Positions 46,514-57,162 of a DNA stretch of 64,000 nt are shown here, in pieces (positions within the stretch are counted from its first letter, which is position 1; each line of letters starts with the position of its first letter). The DNA lies in contig CM064424.1 in the NCBI GenBank assembly GCA_032690845.1, positions 43,413,511-43,477,510 of the forward strand. Direction: 5' to 3'. The translations under genes were made by a program, and so were the position numbers. This DNA comes from Eleusine coracana subsp. coracana. Lineage: Eukaryota; Streptophyta; Magnoliopsida; Poales; Poaceae. Below the pieces are notes generated by a model. It did not search any database and had not been told where the DNA came from. It saw only the letters and a program-made list of their open reading frames with translations.

Positions 46514-49500
46514 TTACAATTTAGGTAAAGGATCTAGCTCTATCTGGTCGGCTAATATGTGAGCTGTTTTTTGCGCCTCAGCCACGAGAGCTTCACATTG
46601 TTCATCAGAGAAATCCTCATGAAAGCCTTCAGCTACCACATCTAACTCTATGTTGGGGATGTGGGACTTTGCAATTGCCAGAACCTGTGCGCCGGCTAGT
46701 TCTGCAACATGTCGAGCATGTTCTTTCAGTCGGGCGGGTGCTCCTTGTAGCCTCGTCAATAGGTCTCGACATCGAGGTGGTTATTCTTCAGGATATATGT
46801 ATGGGGCGACCACTTCTGTATCCTTCTTAAGAGCTGCAAGAGACCATCGAAGGTTTTCATCACCCTCTATAAATTTATTCTATAATAGCTCATAGGACCT
46901 CTTTGATCCTATAGGAGCACAATAATCATATATGTCCAGCACAATGGAATTCAATATCAAGGTATCAGTTGAATAAACATTTACCTCTTAGGCGTTTCTC
47001 GGCTTCTATTTTCTCAGCCTCCAGGGTGGTGACTTTTTCCTTATACTCTTCTTTTTGCTTTTCAATTTTATTGAAGGCTTTTTGGAATTGGTTTAGCTCA
47101 TCCACAGCCTTTTTGAAAATCTTCTCAGCTTTGATAACTTCGGTTTCCAGCTTTATGTTCCTTTCTTTCTGGCTTTTTATTATTTCTTCAGCGCCTGTTA
47201 GTAACAACCAATTTAGTGCATAAATATATTCCTGTACATATAGGTAAATTCATATTTACCTTCTGCTCTTTCCTTCCACGAATTTTGTTTTTGTTGCATT
47301 GTTTCGAGATCGTCTTTAAGCTTTTTAAAATTCCTCTTGATCTCTGTCGAGTCCTGGATCTGCTTTTGTAACTATTGATTTTTGGCCTTCAAAGTTTCAA
47401 GAGCTTGGGCAGATGACTCTAGTTCTCTTATGCGGCCTTTAGGACTTGCAATTTGAGCGGTTGCCTGGGCATCTTGTTTTTGTTTCAGTTCCAGTGACCG
47501 CGACGCCTCTGTATGGACGAGGTTAAATATTCATGTCACATAGATAACGTGTGAGGTATAAGCTATATTGGTCTCATACCTTGTAGCTCGAATTGAAGTT
47601 CATCAACTTGAGATGAACTGGCTTTTAGCGCTATTGATAAGCGCCCTACTTCCAGTCTCTCTTTGGCAAGTTGGTCTTCTAAATCGACGGCTTTTGCACA
47701 ATGCCTTTCGACAAGTTGCAGAAGCTTGTTCTTGTTGGCCATATGAGTTTTCAGAGCCGATAATAATGGCAAGTTATATGTTTGGAATTTCATAACCAGG
47801 AACGGTGATTATTATTGACAAAAAGGACGAAATACCTAGAAGGAATGATAGGCTTTTTCAGTTTGCTCTTCAAAATTTTTCAAATCCGCTTGCTCTGCCG
47901 ACTCATCAAATCTAGCGATGGCAAATTGGTCACTATGATATATTGATCTAGTCGGCGTTGGCTGGTCTACGGCACCCTCTCTTACCACTCGGTGAATAGG
48001 AGTTGGCGTGACATTTTCCTCCGGGCCGATTGGATATTCATATGTTGGCTCTGGCATAGATTCAAAAATCAGTGATGGTTCTTCGGGCTCGGTGGAGGTA
48101 GGAGTATCAATACCCGTTGCCATCTCAGATGTATTCAGGTCCGTGATGTTGGGTGATTTAGCTTGGTTATCTTCTGGCTGAGTGGATTCCGGTGCACCTT
48201 TTTCACTCGGTTTCTTTGCCGAGTGGTCTGGGACATCATCTTTGGATGACTCGGCCTATGGTGTCTCCTAGGCTTTTTTGGGAACTGGACTTTGTGCCGA
48301 AACTTCTTCAAAAGATGACTGCCCAGATGACCTGCCAGTTTGACAAAACTTACATATTTCACTCAAATGGATAGTTAAGCTTTAAGTTATATTGATTTGT
48401 TTACCTTGAGCGGTGTTTGAATTTAATGCCTGACACTCTTGGTGGTGGGCTGGTTGGCCTTGGGGCGCCTGTCATGTCTGGCGCCGTCTCATGGGTGCCT
48501 GTCTTGCTAGTTTCATTCGACTGATTTGTCCTTCATCATCCATGGCTCGCCGAGTGGTGGAGGTTTTCTCTGGAGTTTTTTTTCTTTGCCTCTGCTTGAA
48601 GTCTGGCTACTCTTTCAGCCAGCGATTCTTCTTCATCAGAATCTTCAATATGTGCCTTTCGGCGCTTGGGAGCTGATGATTGAGTGGGAGATTTCTTTTG
48701 CGGCACCGGCGGTAGAGGGGGGTTGGACATGTATACATCATGGTTCTGCAATATAAGTTACGTATTATTCATTGCTGAACATAATGCATGAAGTATTGAC
48801 TTTTTAAGCACAGAAGTGGATAACTTACTGGACTCCTGCCAGTCTTGGAATGATGTCCACATTTCGCACTACCTGGAGTCCAACCAAGTAGTGAAGAAAA
48901 TATGTTTTCCGGCCGCAATGTTAATTCCCTTTCTGACAATGTTTCTGGCACTTCCATGGTGGGGTCTGAACCTAGTTCGAACTTCCATCCAGGAACATGA
49001 CGTTTTTTAATAGGCTGCACGCGGCGATATATGAAGCTTGCGGCAACATGTACGCCAGTGTAACCTTGGGACTTGAGATAGGCAATGTGTTCTAATATGG
49101 CATCAACTTGAGACTTTTTGTTTGGATGTGCCTTTGCTGACCACTCGGGTCGTGGCTTGGGGGCTTCGACCGTAGTCTCTGACAAAGGTGGAGCATGGTT
49201 TCCTTGGTAAAACCAGTCCGCGTGCCAACCTTTGTTCGTTGATGGAAGTGGTACATCAACATATTTGGATTTATTCCTAAGTTGGAATCTGGCCCCTCCT
49301 ATAACATTATTGCTGTTTGATTTCAAGACAAACAGTTCTTTGAAGGTATCAAAATGAGGATAAATCCCCAAGAACACCTCACACAGGTGGATGAAGATAG
49401 CAATATGTAAGATGGAATTTGGATTCAGATTGACAAGATTGATGCCATAGAAGAACAGGAGACCGCGAAAGAAGTCGCAACAAGGGATCCCAAATCCACG

Positions 49501-49770
49501 ATAGAAAAAGGAGGAGAAAACCGTGATTTGGTCGACAGGAGGTTGAGGAAATTTCTGACCTATGGCCTTGATCCATTCTCCGGTCTGATGATCCTGCAAC
49601 ACGCCGTCATTCACTAGTCTGTTGATTTTCTCTGAATCCATGGTTGACACGGGGAACTCCTTGATGGCGGTGGGGATGTCGAAGATTGACTCTTCTTCCT
49701 TGCCCTTCTCAGGGGAAGATTGGTTCTGGGATTGTGCCTTATAGCTTTGGCGGGTGCGCTTCGGGGCCAT
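46514..49770 (-). pseudogene. Element 2 additional gene on the opposite strand (putative gypsy-type transposon domain), spliced
   Basis: A reverse-strand gene between pol and the 3' LTR. The first exon starts MAPKRTRQSYKAQ at 49770 and runs to a GTAAGT donor near 48828; it carries the plant gypsy-associated domain (FYRGFGIPCCDFFRGLLFFYG, then LNPNSILHIAIFIHLCEVFLG, then RVQPIK). Later exon-like blocks follow on the minus strand: about 48749-48536 (MSNPPLPPVPQKK, acidic and lysine-rich), 48123-47836, coiled-coil segments 47793-47563 and 47207-46965, and a terminal block ending at 46514 (AEGFHEDFSDEQCEALV). Exact splice borders and intactness were not fully checked. Function unknown. Elements 1 and 3 have homologous genes. 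Confidence 0.7.
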
Positions 49771-49906
49771 CGCTCTTGTTTGAGTGCGGTGGAAGCAGCT
49801 GCGTGGAGCCTTGGGGCGGAAATGGACTCTTGAGATCTTGGGTTTGTGTGCGCAAGAAGGCGGCGGCGGTGAAATGAGGAAGAAGGGGTGCGGCTATTTG
49901 GAGGCC

Positions 49907-49916
49907 CTTTTTATAA
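49907..49916 (-). promoter_or_regulatory. TATA box of the Element 2 reverse-strand gene
   Basis: TTATAAAAAG on the minus strand about 140 bp upstream of the ATG at 49770. Confidence 0.5.
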
Positions 49917-49977
49917 GGGCTAGATGACCTATTGGGCCGAGACTTTTCGTAATTTGTTAAGTCCAGTTTTGTTAATC

Positions 49978-50177
49978 GGATTATTGCAGTTTTAGCCTTG
50001 GAAATTATACCTTCTGAGATTTCATGATAAATCACTCGGATTATTATAGTTTCAGCCTTGGAAATTATACCTTCCGAGATTTCGTGATAAATCACTCGGA
50101 TTATGATAGCTTTAGCCTTGGAAATGGTACCTTCCAAAATTGCGCGGTAAATCATTCGGATTATCCTGGTATCAATC
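49978..50177. repeat. 60-bp tandem repeats upstream of the reverse-strand gene
   Basis: Units begin GGATTAT at 49978, 50038 and 50098, with a partial fourth at 50158. Each contains TTAGCCTTGGAAAT and ends AAATCAYTC. The period is exactly 60 bp and the units differ by a few bases. Confidence 0.85.
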
Positions 50178-50605
50178 ATGGGGGTTGTGTTTCCGTGTTA
50201 TATTAATACTATTGATACATCACCAATCTTGGGGGCTATGACAATTGAAATTTGTCGTTAATCATTCGGAATAAGGGCACTTTAGCATTGGGGATATAAA
50301 TATTAAATTGGTGATGAATCACTCGGTGAGTAAGAGAAGCGTGCTAAATATGGAGTTTGATAAGGCAAAATTGGAAGATTCAGGCCTCATTATTACATTT
50401 TCTAAAGAGGGACAAGGTTAATTGGATATTTTTTGATAACTCAAAAGTTGCTTCGGTATAGCCTTAACAATCTTTTGAGTTGGGGGCTACATGCATAGGC
50501 TATATCTTTTTTAGTGATTTATGAATAAGAGTTAATAGACAAAGCACTTCCTAATTTCATAAGATGTCGAGGCAAACCAAGACGACAGTTCAATACGGGA
50601 AGTGC

Positions 50606-50616
50606 TTGGGGGCTAC
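50606..50616 (+). other. Polypurine-like tract of Element 2
   Basis: TTGGGGGCTAC immediately before the 3' LTR, the site where plus-strand DNA synthesis starts. Element 1 (CACTCAGGGGTTGC before 55860) and Element 3 (CTCGGGGGCTGC before its LTR) have counterparts. Confidence 0.6.
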
Positions 50617-51022
50617 TGTGGTATGTATATACCAGGGATACCTCGCCACTCGGATATATTGCCGTGTGGGCCAGGGTCCAATAAAGATGAAGACCCATGA
50701 AGATAACTATTTGGATTGTTACTTGGAGTACACGACAAGTCAATATTAGAGATAGAAAGTTAGAGATAGAGTCATAGTCGGAGATCATATTGTAACCGAC
50801 TAAGACACTTACCATGTAACCCTGCCCCCCCCCCCCCGGATATATAAGGAGGGGCAGGGGCTCTTTTGGAGGCATCCATCCCGAATAATACACGATAGAA
50901 CACAGGACGTAGGGTTATCCTCCGGGAGGCCCGAACCTGTCTAAACCTTACGTCTTGTGTCTCTATCGATCTTTCATACTCATACGCATACCTAGATCTA
51001 CTATCGAGAATATCTCTCGACA
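50617..51022 (+). repeat. 3' LTR of Element 2
   Basis: 406 bp, TGTGGTATGTATATACC to TCTCGACA, with a longer C run near 50826 than the 5' LTR. Followed by target duplication AGTGG at 51023-51027. Confidence 0.95.
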
Positions 51023-51605
51023 AGTGGCTCATCCTCAAAGCAATGGGCAGGTCGAACGGGCCAATGGTATGATTCTCCAAGGATTGAAGCCTCGGATATT
51101 CGACAGGTTTAAGCCTTATGCCGGTCGGTGGGTCAAAGAATTGCCTTCAGTTCTTTGGGGGCTTCACACAAACACCAGTCGGGCAACTGGTCAGTCACCT
51201 TTCTCATTGGTCTATGGCTCAGAGGCTATGCTGCCGACCGAAGTCAGCCTTGTTTCGGCACGGGTTCAGGCGTATGATGAACAACTTTCTGAGGAGGATC
51301 GAGAGATTGATTTGGTTGCAGCAGAGGAGTTGCGTGATCGCGCTCTATTTCGATCGACACTTTACCAACAAGGCTTACGTTGTTATTATGATAAAAATGT
51401 ACATAATTGCCACTTCCAAGTTGGAGATTTAGTGCTTCACCGAGTGCAGTCAACGAAGAACCAGCATAAGCTTTCTCCAAAGGTGGAAGGACCATATGTT
51501 GTGAAGTAAGTCACTCGCCCGGGGGCTTACCGACTGATGTATGAAGACGATGATGATATACCAAATTCTTGGAACATAAATCAGCTACGTCGTTTCTATA
51601 CTTAA
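51023..51605 (+). pseudogene. Element 1 pol, downstream part: integrase C-terminal region
   Basis: Continues the integrase right after the insertion, with the catalytic glutamate in GQVERANG, then ELPSVLWGL, SPFSLVYGSEAMLPTEV and the C-terminal end NINQLRRFYT with TAA at 51603-51605. The frame on this side agrees with the upstream part once Element 2 and one AGTGG are discounted. A TAA lies near 51508 within VVK-VTRPGAYRL. Confidence 0.9.
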
Positions 51606-52167
51606 TTATTCCTTCGTATACTTATACATTATTCATGAATGAAACTTCAGTCTTTTTGATGAAAGATTTTTTGATGATTTTCATTCTGTATTGTCTTGAT
51701 TCCTTAATTTATTTTATTAAACAATCGAGCTAGGGGGCTAGTAATAATGTCCCACTTCAGTCTAATCGTATTTTGGTTTTGGACTACTTTCTGACCGATT
51801 TCTTCTCTTTGAATACGGTCTTCATTTTCTTGGTCTAATGTCTATACATTATGGTTATATAATTTATACTGCACATCAGACTACCACTACACTAAACCCA
51901 GAGCCAAAGTGCGAGAGGTTATGTGTCGATTGGTCGACTCTGCTTGTTACGCGATTACGAGTCACAACCTAAAATGTTAAGGCAGACCGATACAATTTGA
52001 GTTTCTTAATGACAGAAACATACTTATGACATTTTTATCAATCTTTCAAAGTTGATAAGCATGAAACTAGATTACATATAGGTAACATTGTTTCATTACA
52101 TGGATACTGCAAATGATCTTTAATATTACAGGATTTACAACTCATTTAAAGGAGAGGAAGATTCAGC

Positions 52168-54886
52168 TCATCGCTCAATCTCAGGAGTTGCTGGAGGAGT
52201 AGGCACGATCGGATTGATCTCTATATTGTTGACCAACGCTCGGAAAATCTCCAGCATGGAATCCAAAAGCAACTTGCATTGGTCGTCAGTCAAGTCTGGG
52301 TTGAAGCCCTCCTTGATCTTGTCCAATGGCAGAGCGGGAGACCAAGATTGGCAAATAGCCAGAACCTGACTCCTGGCTTCGGTCGCCACTCAACGAGTGT
52401 TATAAGCAATATCTTCCGATGCATGCTCCAGCAAGTACTCCAAGGAGTGGCCAGACTGCTCTACTCGGTCGGCATGAACATAGTCCATTGCCTTTCGAGC
52501 GGCGTAAGATAGAGCTACAAATGATAATTTGTTGGTCAGTATGATTAAGAGAGGAATCAAGCAGATGTGAGAAATAATGAAGGGCTTAGTGGCAAGTTTA
52601 CATTTGAAGGATTTGGAGGTGCTCTTAGCTTCCTCTATCTTGGCGTCAGCCTCCTTCAGCTCCTTCTGCAGCCGAGTGATCTCGGCCTTTTGGTCCTCAA
52701 CTGACTTGGAGGGGTTTTTCTTCTTAGTATTCAAGGCATTGACAAACCTTTGCTGATTAGAAGTCAACTTCTCCAGGTCGGCAACCTTCTGATCATGAGC
52801 TAAAAGACAAATATTTGAATCTTTAGCGCTAGAATGATTGAATGGTTACTTAAACAACAGGTGGTGAGTGATTTTACCAGCTAAATCTTCTCGGCCTTGG
52901 TTTAAAGCCTTGGTCATTTCTCTTTGGTTGATCTGCAGCTTTTCAATTTCCTTCTGTGCTTAGGAAAACTGCTGACCGGTAACTAGCAAAACACCAGCAA
53001 AGTATTAGTCTTATTTAAAGCTCAAAGACCAAAGAGTTTAGGACATACCAAAAGTCTCGGCTTCAAGGTATTCCACCCTAGCCTGTTTTCTCTCTACAAG
53101 AGCATATATTTTCTGTATATAGAAAGGGGTTAAGCTTAAAGACAAGATTAAGGCAAAGCAAAAGTAGAGTATTGAAGTACCTTGCTGGCTTCTCGATGTT
53201 GATGCATGATTTCCATGTCCTCCACCTCGGGCCGACCGAGTAAGTCTACAGATAATGTCGCCTTACCTTTGTTAAGAGGTGAAGGGACGACAGTACGAGC
53301 AGGTTGGGGTACAGGCGCCAGAATGGGGATAGGAATTGCCTTGTTGACTGGCTTATCCACCTCGGTCGACATGTTTTATGACTTGTTGACCGACTTGGGC
53401 ACATCAGTCGGGTGAGGAGGACGTCCAGACCGAGTGTCTCCGGACTCTTGGGCACTCTGAGAATCACTCGTCCGACTACTGTCAAAATGAATATGGAAGA
53501 GATTAAGGTGTGTTATGGATGGCAATAAGAGACAAGGAGCATAAGGTTAAAAAATTTAACCTAGGAGCCTTCTTGAGCTTAATTCTGCATAGCCTCTTCT
53601 TTGAAGAAGTCGACTGAAAATCAGTCTCCTTCCTCTTCTGGGCAGATTTTTCTGCCTTGTCGGTCTGATCCACCTTCCCCGCATCACTCTGAGCTTGCCT
53701 CGGGGGCTCCGACTGGCTTGAAGGTCAGTCGAAGGGTGTGGGGGTGTGATGACCAGCATCAGCAGATGGCAACTCTTCGTCATCATCCTGATCTCCTATA
53801 TACTGCCATCGGTGCCCAATGATCTGCTTTACTCGCCGACCGGGGGGAGGCAGGGTGGAGACCGGGTCAGGACGAGCGCCTGCAGAAGAGCTCGAGCCTC
53901 CGGTGCCGGTCTGCTGCGTCTTCTCAACATAGTCCGGTCCCTCGGAATCGGTCGGAGGGAGCGGAGGATGAGAAATATAAGTATCCAAAACCTGCACATT
54001 AATTAAAATATCAAGCGAGGCATCAAGACAAGAACATAAAGGATTGCTCAAAGCAGACTGATGCTTACTCGGGCCCATATAGTGCCCTTGTTATACGCCT
54101 TCTTGATCAGCAAGTCATCCTGAAGGATATCTCCTTCGAACATTTTTGACAGGCATTTCTTACGAAGCTCACCATTTGGCGGGTCAGGCCTTCAGCCTTC
54201 AAGTTGGCTATCTTCTTCAGTAGAGTGACCACTTGAGGGCCGGTCGGATCGGGCTTCTCTGTCCATTGCGCCAGAGGAATCGCCTTGACACCAGTGAAAT
54301 CGGCAAGAACAGGGGGAGGGTTGTCACAGTAAAACCACTTATCCTTCCAGTTCTTGTTCCCGGTCTTCAATGGCACGTTGATGTAGGCCTCCTTCTTGCG
54401 CAATTGGAAGCCAACGCCGCCTATAGCTACTTGATTGTCCTTGGTCGACAGCGGACGGAGGACAAACACATGGCAGAATAAATTGAAATGGGGGAGGATC
54501 CCCAGAAATGCTTCGCACATGTGCACGAAGATGGTGATGTGAAGGATGGAATTGGGATCGAGGTTGACAAGCTCAATCCCATAAAAGAAAAGGTGCCCGC
54601 GCAAGAAGCTGCAGCAGGGGACTCCAAAGCCATGCTCGAAGAACGAGTGGAATACAACTATCTGTTTATGAATAGGGATGGGGCAAGATTCACGGGGTAC
54701 CTTCTAGTTGATTCACACTTGCTCTGGAAGGATGCCGTCGACCATCATCTGATTCATGTCGGCCTGGGAGAGGTTGCTCTTCGAGAACTCCTGAAGCTAC
54801 TCCGGGATGTCGATCTCCGATGAGGAGGACGTGGTGGCGGCATTGGGAGTGGCAGGGATCGAGGTGGAAACCTTCTTGCAACCCAT
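52168..54886 (-). pseudogene. Element 1 additional gene on the opposite strand, spliced and damaged
   Basis: Homologue of the reverse-strand genes of Elements 2 and 3. It begins at an ATG at 54886 (MGCKKVSTSIPATPN), has the GLLFFYG-like and NPNSILHITIFVHMCEAFLG blocks (about 54600-54470), then exon-like parts at 53990-53725 (DTYISHPPLPPTDSEGPDY), 53372-53148, 52767-52620 (coiled coil) and the C-terminal FNPDLTDDQCKLLLDSMLE ending at 52168. A TAG early in exon 1 (after SSSEIDIPE) and a frame change near 54600 disable it. Confidence 0.65.
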
Positions 54887-55090
54887 GGCGATGATTGTTT
54901 TGGGCGTGACGGATTGAATACTGAACCCTAGCAAAGGCTTGGGGGCTAAGCGCGGCGAGATCTGCGGCGGCCGGAAGTGGCGGTGCTAACCCTAGCTGAA
55001 AAGCTGAGGAGTCCAGAACAAAGGAGGCGCGAGGAAGACGAAAGGTTTGTGCACAAGTGCGGCGTGGACTGAGAGTCAACTCGACGCTGC

Positions 55091-55098
55091 CTTTTATA
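55091..55098 (-). promoter_or_regulatory. TATA box of the Element 1 reverse-strand gene
   Basis: TATAAAAG on the minus strand 212 bp before the ATG. It is followed by CAGTCCACGCCGCA, also found in Element 3. Confidence 0.6.
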
Positions 55099-55859
55099 CT
55101 CCCGCTTTTTGACCTAAGGGTCCCATGGGTCGGGGTGGGCAGTACAGCGAAGACGATTTTTTTGCTTAAGCTAAGATTAATTAAGGGCCTTAAAATATGA
55201 TTAGGGTCTAAAAACCTTGAGAAATAAAGCTCGGGGGATTCTTTGATGAGAAGCATTTGAACATTATTTAGCCATATCTATATGATTTGATGATCATGTA
55301 GCAAAGGACTTGATGGTCATATGGATATAAGTTCAAAGGTTGTGGTATTGATTGAAATCAATAACCAAATTACCAAAATTGGACTTATGGATAATTAGAG
55401 TGACTAATTATTAGGGAAAGGCTGTATTATGACTGATGTCATTTAGCTTAGTACCATTATATGATTGATGTCATATTGGTCCACATGAATTGAATATGAT
55501 TAAAATCATAAAATTCAGACCGACCAGTCACTCGGACATGGTGAATGTCACTCGGCCTATTAAATAATCGGTCGGCAAGGCTGAAGCTTTGCAAGTTTGA
55601 TGACCAGAGGTCTATTAGACTCAAGCTTGATGGTTTGAGTAAGATATATACAAAATAATAAGAGCTAATATAATTAGACTCTTGCATTATTTGTTAAGTC
55701 TCCAAATTATACAAGAGTCAGGGGCTACACCTGATCAGGTGCACCTAACCGGTGCACCAGATCTATCAGGAACTTCGATAAAGAGGTCTTCCTAATTTAT
55801 GATCTACATTAAAGATCATTTGGGGAGTTGAAGCTCAAAATCAAGCACTCAGGGGTTGC

Positions 55860-55965
55860 TGTGGGATACATGTCTTACGGGTATCCTCATACAAGACTAA
55901 GTCAGTAGCCGACCGGGTACTTCATCGACAAGGAAACCGATCGACTCAACTTGGAGCACAAGGCA
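55860..55965 (+). repeat. 3' LTR of Element 1, first 106 bp
   Basis: TGTGGGATACATGTCTTACG through GGAGCACAAGGCA, matching the 5' LTR remnant. Cut at 55965 by Element 3; the last five bases AGGCA are the likely target duplication. Confidence 0.85.
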
Positions 55966-56230
55966 TGTAACTTGGATCAACTTGGATCTCAAGCTTCGAC
56001 ACTACGAGATGTAAATCAATTCGAGTCGCCATCCTGCCGCCTTATATATCTGGTCGGCAGGGGGTACAAGCAGAGTCCTATTCGTACTCTACAATAGTTC
56101 CATATGGCAAGTCTAATCTTTCTTATCTTGCACTCCACACCGAGTCGGTCGGCTTCCTATTTGATGAAATACCCGGTCAGCCACCGACTTTAGCCTTGTA
56201 TGAGGATACCCGTAAAGCAAGTATCCCACA
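55966..56230 (-). repeat. 3' LTR of Element 3
   Basis: Read on the minus strand, TGTGGGATACTTGCTTTACG to CCAAGTTACA, about 265 bp. It contains GATATATAAGGCGGC, a likely TATA box, near 56040-56055. Confidence 0.8.
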
Positions 56231-56948
56231 GCAGCCCCCGAGTGCTTTCTGATTTTGAGCTTTAATTCTCCGAATGATCTAAAGATCATAAATTAGGAAG
56301 ACCTCGTTATCGAAGTTTTTGATAGATCTGGTGCACCGGGTAGGTGCACCTGATCAGGTGTGGCCCCCGACTCTTGTATAATTTGAAGACTAACAAATAA
56401 TGCAAGAGTCTAATTGTATTATCTCTTACTAATTTGTTTATAGATATTCAAACCATCAAGTTTGAATCTTTTAGACCTCCGGTTATCAAACCTTTGGGTC
56501 CTATTGCTAAGTGACCACTTTGCCGACCGATCATTAGACCGGCCGAGTGGCACATGTTATTCCCGAGTGATAGGTCAGTCGGATTTTTATGACTCTAGTC
56601 ATATTCAATATTTAGCTAAGTGACTTTTGTCAAATAGCTCTTCCTGAATTCCAATCACCCGTTCAATCCAAATTAGGTAATTCTGATATTTTGACTTTAG
56701 TCAATATCATAACCTTTGAACTTGTACCATACGACCATCAAGTCCTTTGCCACATGGTCATCAAATCACATAGATATGGTGAAATAATTCTCGGGTACTT
56801 CTCATCAAAGAAGCCCTCGAGTCTCATTTTTCTGGGTTTGTAACCCTAATGGGCTTAAGCCCTTAATTAACCTATAAGTTAATATTAAGGTCGCACTACA
56901 GTACGGCCCACCCCGGCCCATGGGACCCTTAGGTAAAAAAGGCAAGAG

Positions 56949-56956
56949 TATAAAAG
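56949..56956 (+). promoter_or_regulatory. TATA box of the Element 3 reverse-strand gene
   Basis: TATAAAAG 214 bp before the ATG at 57163, with CAGTCCACGCCGCA downstream as in Element 1. Confidence 0.65.
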
Positions 56957-57162
56957 GCTACACCAGGTTGACCTTCAGTCCACGCCGCATTTTCTCGCGA
57001 ACTCTTCGTCTTCCTTACGCCTTCTCAGCTCTCGCGACTCCTTTGTTTCTCCGGCTAGGGTTTAGCTTTCTTGCTTTCGGCCGCCACAGATCTCGCCGCA
57101 TTTAGCCCCCGAGCCTTAGCGAAGTTTTTCGAACTCCTTCACCGCGTTCAATCCTGTTCACG

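Larger units (their letters stand above)
39486..51022 (+). mobile_element. Element 2: complete Tat-lineage Ty3/gypsy retrotransposon (11.5 kb) inserted in Element 1
   Basis: Two direct LTRs (39486-39887, 50617-51022), a primer-binding-like site, gag, pol with dual RNase H, a reverse-strand spliced gene, a polypurine-like tract and a perfect 5-bp target duplication AGTGG (39481-39485, 51023-51027). A different family from Elements 1 and 3 by LTR sequence (TGTGGTATG...), but the same architecture. Hand comparison of the LTRs gives roughly 16 substitutions in 400 bp. Stops and two frameshifts in pol make it defective. Spacer 46039-46513 holds no gene. Confidence 0.95.
33061..55965 (+). mobile_element. 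Element 1: Tat-lineage Ty3/gypsy retrotransposon, nested and decayed
   Basis: Runs from a truncated 5' LTR (33061) through gag, protease, RT, two RNase H domains and integrase, a reverse-strand additional gene, and the first 106 bp of its 3' LTR (55860-55965). It is interrupted by a retroelement fragment in gag, by Element 2 in the integrase, and by Element 3 in the 3' LTR; the rest of that LTR should lie beyond the right edge. From 35174 to 39485 the coding frame is unbroken by indels but contains several stop codons, so it cannot move on its own. Spacers 51606-52167 and 54887-55859 hold no other gene. Confidence 0.9.
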
